20,486 nt of DNA from Methanomicrobiales archaeon. Its GTDB lineage: Archaea > Halobacteriota > Methanomicrobia > Methanomicrobiales > Methanoculleaceae. Below the pieces are notes generated by a model. It was not told where the DNA came from, did not search any database, and saw only the letters and a program-made list of their open reading frames with translations. Below, piece by piece: positions 14,237 through 20,486 of this stretch; the first letter of the stretch is position 1, and every line of letters begins with the position of its first letter. Position numbers and translations under genes: made by a program. The stretch is from contig JAAZIF010000271.1 in assembly GCA_012510335.1 (NCBI GenBank), positions 1 to 20,486 of the forward strand, given 5' to 3'.

Positions 14237-15763
14237 TCACGCCACGGACTCAAGGCTGATCCCGAAACATCCCATGCCGAAGAGATCGATGTCGTAGTCT
14301 GCCGTATCGGAGACGATCGCCGGGCACTGCCGGACGGCCCTGAAGACGGCGGCATCATCGGGGATGGCCGGATCCATCGGGGTATCGACGTTCTTCTGGA
14401 TGACGAGGCGTGCTGGATCGAGGTTTGCGGCGTAGTAGTCCTTGAACGCCGACCGCTTCTCCTCGGGGATGACGACCCAGTCGGCTGCCTCGGCAATCGT
14501 CACATCGTTTGGAACCCAGCCGTAGCCGGGCAGGTAGTACTCCGCCCAGAAATGGCAGCCGGGCGCCCCGGTCATGATCATCTGGTAGCCGCCGAGGGCG
14601 CGGGCGGGGATCCCGAGCGACCGGCAGAACGCGGAGAAGAGCATGCTCTGGGTGCCGCAGTCGCCATGGCCGGTCTCGAACATGTAGGTGGACTCGGCAA
14701 CCTTGGGCTCGCGGGCATCGAGTGAACCGTGCGGGACGTGGCTGTAGGGGTAGGTCTCGATGATGTGGCGGTAGATCATCTGCGCCTGGATGTGCGGGTT
14801 CGTCTCGTTCCCGACGATCTCCCACGCCTTCTCCCGGACTGCGTCCGTGAGTTCGATGTTACGCTCGGATCTCGTGTAGAGCAGGTATTCAGGGTCGCTC
14901 GTGTTGTACTCCCCGACCTCTGCCGGGTCTATACCGCTAAATATCTGCTCGTAGGAGACGAAGTCGATATCCGCCGAGAGGATGAGGTCTCCGTTGACCG
15001 CCCCGACCGGGATCTCATAGTAGACGTAGCCGATGGGCCCCGTGGTGAATGGGCCGGCGACGATGAAGTCAGGGCACGAGAGGTTCGTGACGGTGACGTT
15101 TCGTTGCGAATCCGTCTCGATCGGGAGCGGGAACCAGATCTTCAGAACCCCGGACGAGGGGAGCCCCTCGCGCGGGATCTCGAGCCGTTCGACGCCCGCG
15201 TAGCGGGCCGGGTTTACGTAGGGTCCGGTCCCTTCGGGCTGATCTTCCGACCAGGCGTACCGGGCGATGTAGCCGAAGTCGAGATCCCTTGCATTCTGTT
15301 TCTGCATCTCGTCGGGATGCGCGTAGAGGTAGTTCCCGGCGACATCATCGAAGTAGAGCGTCTCGTTCTCCGAAACGATCGTCTGGGCGCGATTATCCAG
15401 CCAGTCGGCTATCGCCGCATCGGTGATACCGGGGATCCGCTCCGCGAGCGCCGCCTCTGCAGCTACACGATCGAATGGATACTCCATGATCGTCCGGCTC
15501 GCCCGGAACATGGCGTTCCTCGCCGTCAGTGCCTTACCTGTATCGCCGGCGCCGGTGGAGAGGGCATACGCCTCGGCAAAACGTTCTTCGGCAATCCGGT
15601 AGTTAGCGGCTCCGTATGCGGCCACCCCCCGGGCATACGCCTCGTCGGCAGGCGAGGGATCCGGCGCACCGGGTATCTTTGTATCCTGAGGGGTGACGGT
15701 GCATCCCGCCGCAAGGAGGAGCACAGAGAGGACCAGAAGAACAGCAGCTGAATTGTGATTCAT
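14237..15763 (-). CDS. Transglutaminase-like domain lipoprotein
   Basis: 508 residues. MNHNSAAVLLVLSVLLLAAG then C is a lipoprotein signal with the lipidated Cys in LAAGC, so it is probably anchored outside the membrane. Residues about 35-90 look helical and TPR-like (YARGVAAYGAANYRIAEERF). A beta-rich middle follows (LKIWFPLPIETDSQRNVTVT). The transglutaminase core is near residues 325-425: HIQAQMIYRHIIETYPYSH, then Cys in ETGHGDCGTQSMLFSAFCRS (about 369), His in GAPGCHFWAEYYLPGYGWV (about 403), and Asp in PNDVT. All three catalytic residues are present, so protease or peptidase-like activity is plausible; the substrate is unknown. A TATA-like cttaag (15788-15793) about 27 bases upstream predicts a leaderless mRNA. 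Confidence 0.92.
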   Translation of the reverse strand: MNHNSAAVLLVLSVLLLAAGCTVTPQDTKIPGAPDPSPADEAYARGVAAYGAANYRIAEERFAEAYALSTGAGDTGKALTARNAMFRASRTIMEYPFDRVAAEAALAERIPGITDAAIADWLDNRAQTIVSENETLYFDDVAGNYLYAHPDEMQKQNARDLDFGYIARYAWSEDQPEGTGPYVNPARYAGVERLEIPREGLPSSGVLKIWFPLPIETDSQRNVTVTNLSCPDFIVAGPFTTGPIGYVYYEIPVGAVNGDLILSADIDFVSYEQIFSGIDPAEVGEYNTSDPEYLLYTRSERNIELTDAVREKAWEIVGNETNPHIQAQMIYRHIIETYPYSHVPHGSLDAREPKVAESTYMFETGHGDCGTQSMLFSAFCRSLGIPARALGGYQMIMTGAPGCHFWAEYYLPGYGWVPNDVTIAEAADWVVIPEEKRSAFKDYYAANLDPARLVIQKNVDTPMDPAIPDDAAVFRAVRQCPAIVSDTADYDIDLFGMGCFGISLESVA

Positions 15764-15787
15764 GTGTAGAGAAACATACGAATCGAA

Positions 15788-15793
15788 CTTAAG
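15788..15793 (-). promoter_or_regulatory. TATA-like box of the transglutaminase gene
   Basis: The minus strand reads acttaagttc around 15785-15795, centred about 27 bases before the ATG at 15763. No ribosome binding site precedes this ATG, which fits leaderless translation. Confidence 0.45.
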
Positions 15794-15892
15794 TCTTTCT
15801 GTTTTTGGCGGCTGTTATCCAGGGGAGCTGCCGCATTTCGGTCGGAGATAGCCCCGCGCGGCAACGGGAACAGGGCATGCTGCAAGCCGGAT

Positions 15893-15919
15893 CCCCGCTG
15901 TCCACAAAAAGGGCGCGGG
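15893..15919 (-). terminator. Possible terminator of the symporter operon
   Basis: Shortly after the symporter stop, the minus strand has a GC-rich inverted repeat (ccccgc paired with gcgggg) with five T between its arms. It is weak: the T-tract is short and lies inside the loop. Confidence 0.3.
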
Positions 15920-15925
15920 GGGGTG

Positions 15926-17503
15926 TCAGGCAGCCCCGGCCGATTCCTCCAGGGGAGCCCGGTGGCGGTCAAGCGCCAGCCCGGCCAGCAACACGACGAG
16001 CGAGAGGGGGAGCGCGATGACCAGAGGATCCACGTCCTGCCAGGGTGCGGGGAGGATCGCCGGCACCCCGAAGATGAGGTTCGACAGCCCGAGCGCTGCC
16101 GACTCCTTTACGTGGACGAAAGCGGTCCACAGGAACCAGGTGACCGCTCCGGCGACCAGGCTCAGCTTTGCAGCTAAAAGCGATGGTTTACTGCTGTACA
16201 TCGCATGGGCATAGGCCGGCAGGAACGCCGATGCACATAGGCCCATGAACATCGCTGTCGCCCTGGCGATTATGCTGCCGGGCATGACGAAGGCGAGGAT
16301 GACGCTCACGACGATCATGGCGACGGTCGCCACCTGGATCGGCCGCATCATCGCTCCCTTCGAGCCGGCGCGCCGCATCACATCGAACCCGAGCGATGTT
16401 CCCATGACGTGGAAGAGAGAGCTGAGCGTGGACATCGCGGCAGCAAGGAGCGCCAGCATGAATATGACGACGAAGAGGTCCGGCATCGATGCGTTGATGA
16501 AGTTCGGTATTATAGTGTCGACGTTGCCTTCGGTGGCGGCTGCAAGGGCGATCATGCCTTTGGTCCGGTAGAAGTAGACGTTCGTGAGCGCGCCGACAGT
16601 GAAGGCGACCCCGGTCATCATAAGGATGAAAGGCCCGCCGACGAGGACCGCGCGGTTCAGCGCCCGGCTATCCCTGACGGTCATGAACCGGACCACCAGC
16701 TGTGGCTGCGCCAGCACCCCGATGCCGACCCCGAGAACGAGCGTCGTCACCATGGTGAGCCAGATGGATGACCCGAGAGCCGGCATGGATGCCCACCCGG
16801 TCATCCCCCCGGCGGCGAGTGCCTGCGGGACGAGATCCGACATAGCAGCAAGGGCGTTGTGTGCTTCGATGACACCCCCAAGCTGGATGTATGTGAGCAC
16901 GAGGAGGATGGTCATGCCGACGAACATGATCGCGCCCTGTAGCGCGTCCGTGTACATGACAGCGATGAGCCCGCCCAGCACCACATATAAGGCGACAATC
17001 GCAGCGAAAGCGATGAGCGATGTGTTGTACGGTATCTGCAACGTGCTTGTGATGAACTGGGCGCCGCCGATCAGGATCGCCGCAGTGTACAGCGGCATGC
17101 CGAGGACGATGACGAGCCCTGCAGCGTATTGCATGAACGGCGACCCGTAGCACTTCCCCATCAGGTCCGGGAAGGTCACGGCGCGGAGCTTACTCCCGAT
17201 CTTGCGGGTTCGTTTACCAAAGACGACGAATGCTATGAAGATGCCGAGCCCGATGTTCAGGACGGTCAACCAGATCATACCCATGCCGAGCTGTGCCGCA
17301 ACCCCGCCAAACCCGATGATGGCGGATGTGCTGATGAACGTCGCACCGTAGGAGAGGGCAAGAACCACGGGATGGATCTTCCTGCCGGCAACCATGTAGT
17401 CATCGTCACCTTTCGTCCGGCGGTAACCGAGGTAACCGAGGCCTATGACGATGACGAGGTATACCAGCGTTATCACGACGAAGAGCCCTGTATCAACCGC
17501 CAT
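15926..17503 (-). CDS. Sodium:solute symporter (SSS) family transporter
   Basis: 525 residues, about 13 hydrophobic segments, in the cytoplasmic membrane. SSS signatures include DTGLFVVITLVYLVIVIGLG, DDDYMVAGRKIHPVVLALSY, GATFISTSAIIGFGG, YTDALQGAIMFVGMTILLVL, GIGVLAQPQLVVRFMTVRDS and the Na+-site helix FMLALLAAAMSTLSSLFHVM. It imports an organic solute with Na+; the substrate cannot be read from the sequence. The ATG at 17503 is preferred over 17524 because a purine-rich ribosome binding site (ggagggggaggagg) lies directly upstream and the protein then begins with its first helix. The start overlaps the accessory small gene by 11 bases. The large size and intact core argue for a functional transporter. 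Confidence 0.94.
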   Translation of the reverse strand: MAVDTGLFVVITLVYLVIVIGLGYLGYRRTKGDDDYMVAGRKIHPVVLALSYGATFISTSAIIGFGGVAAQLGMGMIWLTVLNIGLGIFIAFVVFGKRTRKIGSKLRAVTFPDLMGKCYGSPFMQYAAGLVIVLGMPLYTAAILIGGAQFITSTLQIPYNTSLIAFAAIVALYVVLGGLIAVMYTDALQGAIMFVGMTILLVLTYIQLGGVIEAHNALAAMSDLVPQALAAGGMTGWASMPALGSSIWLTMVTTLVLGVGIGVLAQPQLVVRFMTVRDSRALNRAVLVGGPFILMMTGVAFTVGALTNVYFYRTKGMIALAAATEGNVDTIIPNFINASMPDLFVVIFMLALLAAAMSTLSSLFHVMGTSLGFDVMRRAGSKGAMMRPIQVATVAMIVVSVILAFVMPGSIIARATAMFMGLCASAFLPAYAHAMYSSKPSLLAAKLSLVAGAVTWFLWTAFVHVKESAALGLSNLIFGVPAILPAPWQDVDPLVIALPLSLVVLLAGLALDRHRAPLEESAGAA

Positions 17504-17621
17504 CCTCCTCCCCCTCCACGCCATTGTTCCAGTTCAACAGACCGTACACTAAGCATGCGAGCGTAAAGCCGAGCGCAAGCAGATATCCAACCCAGATCGC
17601 GGGATCAGGAATTCCAAACAT
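17493..17621 (-). CDS. Symporter small accessory protein
   Basis: A 42-residue ORF. It begins MFGIPDPAIWVGYLLALGFT, continues LACLVYGLLNWNN and ends VEGEEDGG. It has one membrane helix (about residues 9-28) and an acidic tail. The ATG at 17621 has a strong ribosome binding site, ggaaggtgat on the minus strand. Its last 11 bases (ATGGCGGTTGA) contain the symporter start codon, so the two are translationally coupled. NCBI recognises a family named symporter small accessory protein next to SSS transporters; the D/P-x-x-W start and one-helix layout here fit it. The role is presumably subunit-like: assembly, stability or modulation of the symporter. Confidence 0.82.
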   Translation of the reverse strand: MFGIPDPAIWVGYLLALGFTLACLVYGLLNWNNGVEGEEDGG

Positions 17622-17934
17622 AACATATCACCTTCCGGTAACGGAAAAAACCGCTACATTAAACGGGAACTCAGCAAAAGAGCCGGTTCCCTACCTAAAG
17701 ATAAAGAAAATTGCGTTCTGCACGTGTGTGCAACGGTAGGACTCTAAGCCGTTACCAATCATCGAGTACCTACCATCCATGCTAATTATTTGTATTTAAT
17801 CCATGCGGTTTTGTTTCCGCTCGAGCCGGTGGGGGATCGCGCCCCGGTTCCGCCCCCTGAAGTAACCCCGAGTGCAGTACGGGCTTTGAAGACAGGGAAT
17901 CATCCTTTCTGCGAATGCCCCCTCCGAGCGGCGC
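17622..17934. other. Promoter-containing intergenic region upstream of the symporter pair
   Basis: AT-rich DNA in a GC-rich background, without a coding frame I trust. Candidate TATA elements on the minus strand are tttaat (near 17660) and ttctttatct (17698-17707). An inverted pair GGTAACGG (17637-17644) and CCGTTACC (17749-17756) lies about 105 bases apart, and TGCAC-GTGT-GTGCA (17719-17732) forms a small dyad. The direct repeat ATCCATGC occurs at 17775 and 17799. No tRNA or rRNA signal is seen. Confidence 0.45.
17775..17806. repeat. Direct repeat ATCCATGC flanking an AT-rich core
   Basis: ATCCATGC at 17775-17782 and again at 17799-17806, 24 bases start to start, separated by taattatttgtattta. 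The spacing is near two helical turns and the core is TATA-like, so this may be a regulator site over a promoter. Confidence 0.35.
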
Positions 17935-18244
17935 CTATGCCTGCGGGAGGTGTGTGGTCTGCCCGGCCCGGGATGAAGGCTGCTTGAGAGGATCCGGGTC
18001 GGTCCAGGTATCGCCCCACCTCCATTCCCTTCGCCCGACCGGCGATATACTCCAGTTCCAGAGGTCCATCGGCACCTCCCCGGGCTTCCTTGCTGTATGC
18101 GGCCTCCAGTATTCCTGCCAGCCAGGGATCTCCTCATGATGGATGAGGCGATCCCGGAGGTTCGGCGGCCCGATCCGCGAGGATGCGCTCCATATCATCC
18201 TCTTTATGCAAAGGATCATCCCCCGGGAGAAGGTAGCAGAACAT
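17935..18244 (-). pseudogene. Frameshifted small gene of unknown function
   Basis: Two minus-strand frames together look like one protein of about 100 residues. The first begins with the ATG at 18244 (MFCYLLPGDDPLHKEDDMER, ILADRAAEPP) and stops at 18134. The second carries on one base out of frame with strongly coding third positions (DRLIHHEEIPGWQEYWRPHT, ARKPGEVPMDLWNWSISPVG, EWRWGDTWTDPDP) and stops at 17935. The switch would be near 18160. A TATA-like stretch (ttaatttttg on the minus strand, about 18264-18273) lies 20-30 bases before the ATG. The Trp-rich second part matches nothing I recognise. It is a degraded gene, a sequencing indel, or less likely two overlapping ORFs or a programmed frameshift. 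Confidence 0.5.
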
Positions 18245-18302
18245 CAATGTTCCCGGGTGCCGGATGTACAAAAATTAACCGGAGAGAGGTTTTGATGAGC
18301 CG

Positions 18303-19688
18303 CTAACCAGAAAAGGAAGATCTGACCGTATCGTCTCTGTTCAGCGGGATGCCTCTGTCCCTGCAGAGTTCACGCATCTTCGGGGGCAGCGTCCGCCACC
18401 GCCAGAGCCCCCACCGGTGGTAGGCCTCCGGCAACCCATTCTTCTTCGCCCACCGCTCGAGGAATTCGTCCCAGCGCTCAGTCAGCTCAGGATGCATCTC
18501 GCGGAGCCTCTCGTACTCGCCCTCGAGTGCCGCCGGACAGGGGTAGCAGCCTATCCGTTCAAGCCCCTTCTCATAGAGCGGGTTTATGGGAACACCCTTC
18601 CACCAGAGGTAGAGGAAGACCTCAAGCGCCCGCCAGCTCCGGATCGGCGAGACATTCATCTGGAGCGGGTTTTCCGGGTTCTGGCTCGTCTCATCGAGAT
18701 CGGCGCGGTTCCAGGACTCATACCAGCGGTTCCCCTGGATGGTGACGCAGGGGCCGATGGCAGCGAGGTAGTTCTTTAAGGGCTGGAGTTTAAGGAGTTT
18801 GCAGCACCAGCGATGATCCTTCCCGGGCGGGCCTTCTTTCTCGACCGCCCGGAAGAAGTCACCGCCATTCCGGATGATCTCGACACCCTGCGACGCCACG
18901 AACTCGATCGTCTCCGGGAGCTCGATCCCGGTATCGATGAAGAACGCCTTCTCCACACCTGCCTTACGGGCAAGATGGAGGACGGCGGTGCTGTCCTTGC
19001 CGCCGGAGAACGATACATTCACACACGGCCGTGCGTTTGCGTGCTTCCTGATGGTGCGGACTGCGCTTCGCTCGAGGTTCTTCAGGTGGTAGCGGTTCCT
19101 CTCTATCACCAGATCCCAGTCAGGGTCAGGGCGGGTGCGGGGCTCGACGGAGATGAGTTCCTTCACCCGGATCCATCCATCCTTCACGATGCCTGTGCCG
19201 AATCTCCTCCTGTACGAGACGATGACCGTCCCATCGGGCAGGGGAGCATTCAGGGTGAACCGTTTGCCGCCGATGCGCCCCCTATGGGCGCCCAGATCGG
19301 CCTCTGCCTCAAGATCGATGATACCGCGCGTCGCGTGCGGCAGGAGATACGGGAGCGCTTCGGGGGCGATATCGAGGCTGAATCTCCGGGTGACGGGGTC
19401 GAACGTGAGCCAACCGAACCGGTCGCCATGCATTATCACGAGGTCGACCCGGTCGATGCCGCCTGTCTTATTCAGGAGAACGACTTTCGGAAGCGGGATA
19501 TCGCCAAACTGCCCGGCAAGCAGGCTCCTTATAAGGGCCGTATCCGCTGCCAGCGCAGGCCGGAGGTCATACGGCTGCAGGAGCCGGAGCTCCCTGCTCC
19601 TGGCACCGCACGCACACGTGCGCCCGATGAGAGGGATGTTACAGTTGTCGCACCAGTAGAGAATCTTTTTTACTGCAGGTTCACGCAT
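18303..19688 (-). CDS. PAPS-reductase-like PP-loop protein with Zn ribbon and Fe-S cysteine motif
   Basis: 461 residues from the ATG at 19688; an ATG at 19718 would add ten. Order: Zn ribbon (Cys 13, 16, 25, 27 in YWCDNCN and RTCACG); a middle region ending in a PUA-like beta domain (TGIVKDGWIRVKELISVEP); and a PAPS-reductase domain from about residue 220 with the PP-loop VSFSGGKDSTAVLH (about 226-233). A Cys-Cys pair (about 295-296) and a later CYPC (about 380-383) match the [4Fe-4S] pattern of APS reductases. The C-terminal ECGLH catalytic motif of true reductases is absent. Family knowledge: such archaeal proteins are annotated as sulfate-reduction-like, but the RNA-binding-type domain makes a sulfur-transfer or RNA-modification role equally likely. 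A TATA-like acttaatg about 30 bases upstream favours the 19688 start. Confidence 0.9.
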   Translation of the reverse strand: MREPAVKKILYWCDNCNIPLIGRTCACGARSRELRLLQPYDLRPALAADTALIRSLLAGQFGDIPLPKVVLLNKTGGIDRVDLVIMHGDRFGWLTFDPVTRRFSLDIAPEALPYLLPHATRGIIDLEAEADLGAHRGRIGGKRFTLNAPLPDGTVIVSYRRRFGTGIVKDGWIRVKELISVEPRTRPDPDWDLVIERNRYHLKNLERSAVRTIRKHANARPCVNVSFSGGKDSTAVLHLARKAGVEKAFFIDTGIELPETIEFVASQGVEIIRNGGDFFRAVEKEGPPGKDHRWCCKLLKLQPLKNYLAAIGPCVTIQGNRWYESWNRADLDETSQNPENPLQMNVSPIRSWRALEVFLYLWWKGVPINPLYEKGLERIGCYPCPAALEGEYERLREMHPELTERWDEFLERWAKKNGLPEAYHRWGLWRWRTLPPKMRELCRDRGIPLNRDDTVRSSFSG

Positions 19689-19714
19689 TTCCTGGTAGTA
19701 CCTGGTTGTCGACT

Positions 19715-19723
19715 GCATTAAGT
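19715..19723 (-). promoter_or_regulatory. TATA-like box of the PAPS-reductase-like gene
   Basis: The minus strand reads aacttaatgc here, about 30 bases before the ATG at 19688. If used, the ATG at 19718 lies inside the box and cannot be the start. Confidence 0.4.
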
Positions 19724-19775
19724 TGTGAGGTTACCCATGCCCCTTCCGCCTGGATCGTTACCCGCAGCCTCCCTC

Positions 19776-20486
19776 TCAGATAACCCCGCCGAATAGAAGC
19801 CGGGCAGCGAAGAAACATACCCCGGCCACGAGCGCAGCCGCCGGTATGGTCAGGATCCACGCGATAAGGATCTCGCGGACCACACCCCACTTGACCGCCG
19901 AGTAGCCGCGGGTCGCGCCAACACCCATGATCGCACCGGTTATCGCGTGAGTTGTCGAGACAGGGACACCGAGGACGTTCATAAGCGAAAGAACGCTCCC
20001 GCCAGCGGTCGAGGCACAGAACCCCTGGTAGGGACGTATCTTTGTGATGCGGTTTGCCATCTTATCTATAACGCGCCATCCCCCGAGTAGCGTTCCGAAC
20101 GATATAGCAAGAGAAGATGCCAGTATGACCCAGAGCGGGACGGAGAACTCGGATATCAGCCCGCCGGCGAGGAGCATGGCGGTGATGATGCCCATAGCAT
20201 TCTGGGCATCGTTGCCACCGTGGCCCGCCGCCTGGAGCGATCCCGAGAGAATCTGAAGGTTTCTGAAGTGGCGGGTCAGGCGCCGTGGATGGTGGTTGCG
20301 GAAGATGTGGACGACGATGATGCCAAGGGTGAACGCGGATATGAACCCGAGCACCGGGGAGATGACGATAAAAAGGATGATAGCCAGGATACCACTGATC
20401 TTCAAAGAACCGGCCGCAATGGCGAGCGGGATGGTTAGCGCCACCCCGATAAGCCCGCCGAGGAGAAGGTACCACGGTTTGAACTC
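19776..20486 (-). CDS. PiT family inorganic phosphate transporter (5' partial, C-terminal part)
   Basis: The frame runs off the right end, so the N-terminal part is missing; the first visible residues are EFKPWYLLLGGLIGVALTIP. The visible 236 residues include several membrane helices and the second PiT signature HGGNDAQNAMGIITAMLLAG, followed by GWRVIDKMANRITKIRPYQG, FCASTAGGSVLSLMNVLG and VPVSTTHAITGAIMGVGATR. These are the conserved blocks of the PiT C-terminal half. It is a cation-coupled phosphate importer of the cytoplasmic membrane. No PhoU-like gene lies downstream; the next gene on this strand is the PAPS-reductase-like one, 87 bases further on with its own TATA-like box. Confidence 0.93.
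   Translation of the reverse strand, partial: EFKPWYLLLGGLIGVALTIPLAIAAGSLKISGILAIILFIVISPVLGFISAFTLGIIVVHIFRNHHPRRLTRHFRNLQILSGSLQAAGHGGNDAQNAMGIITAMLLAGGLISEFSVPLWVILASSLAISFGTLLGGWRVIDKMANRITKIRPYQGFCASTAGGSVLSLMNVLGVPVSTTHAITGAIMGVGATRGYSAVKWGVVREILIAWILTIPAAALVAGVCFFAARLLFGGVI

Noticed and set aside
14729..15751. Long + strand open frame of 340 codons
   Set aside because: It is antisense to the transglutaminase lipoprotein, which has a signal peptide and catalytic triad; the frame is a GC-rich shadow with a low-complexity charged sequence.
17700..17900. Possible tRNA or structured RNA suggested by small dyads
   Set aside because: No cloverleaf with an acceptor stem and T arm can be assembled.
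18813..19721. Long + strand open frame of 302 codons
   Set aside because: It is antisense to the PAPS-reductase-like gene, which shows clear domains; no family features in this frame.
1..20486. CRISPR array, insertion sequence, integrase or defence genes
   Set aside because: No regularly spaced repeats, transposase, integrase or nuclease-helicase modules are visible.

Overview
The window looks like a chromosomal segment from a methanogenic archaeon, most likely Methanomicrobiales and possibly Methanoculleus-like. The lineage call is inference from these points: a diphthine synthase gene, a stand-alone two-KH archaeal NusA, DUF357 and DUF432 proteins, high GC with strong G/C preference at third codon positions, and TATA-like boxes placed so that many start codons would be leaderless or nearly so. 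I see no rRNA, tRNA, CRISPR array, insertion sequence or phage gene.

Left part (1-6489, all + strand). A 5'-truncated DtxR-type regulator fused to a FeoA domain precedes feoB (ferrous iron uptake). Close behind feoB come a RecA/KaiC-like protein that has lost both Walker motifs, dph5 (diphthamide synthesis on elongation factor 2) and a DUF357 protein carrying two copies of its domain. After a 273-base gap come a UPF0104-type flippase-like membrane protein and a bifunctional-nuclease (DUF151) family protein.

Middle (6490-12405). A 482-base stretch with no convincing gene is followed by a small DUF3784 membrane protein and a DUF3887 lipoprotein. On the - strand, nusA and hisE overlap by 8 bases and share a promoter. 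Next is a soluble PAS-PAS histidine-kinase-like protein whose usual phosphoacceptor His is Thr; it may be preceded by a leaderless mini-ORF. After a 435-base spacer, DUF432 and an MscS channel form a tight + strand pair.

Right part (12414-20486, - strand). From low to high coordinate: an MBL-fold hydrolase, a secreted SIMPL-domain protein, a probable gene remnant, a transglutaminase-like lipoprotein, a sodium:solute symporter with an overlapping 42-residue accessory protein, a small frameshifted gene, a PP-loop PAPS-reductase-like protein with Zn-ribbon and Fe-S cysteine motifs, and the C-terminal part of a PiT phosphate transporter running off the right end.

Most genes are housekeeping or transport functions arranged in short operons. 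No large unknown multi-gene system stands out. The most unusual items are the inactive-looking ATPase between feoB and dph5, the His-less kinase, the two broken small genes, the PAPS-reductase-like protein, and overlapping inverted repeats upstream of the SIMPL gene.
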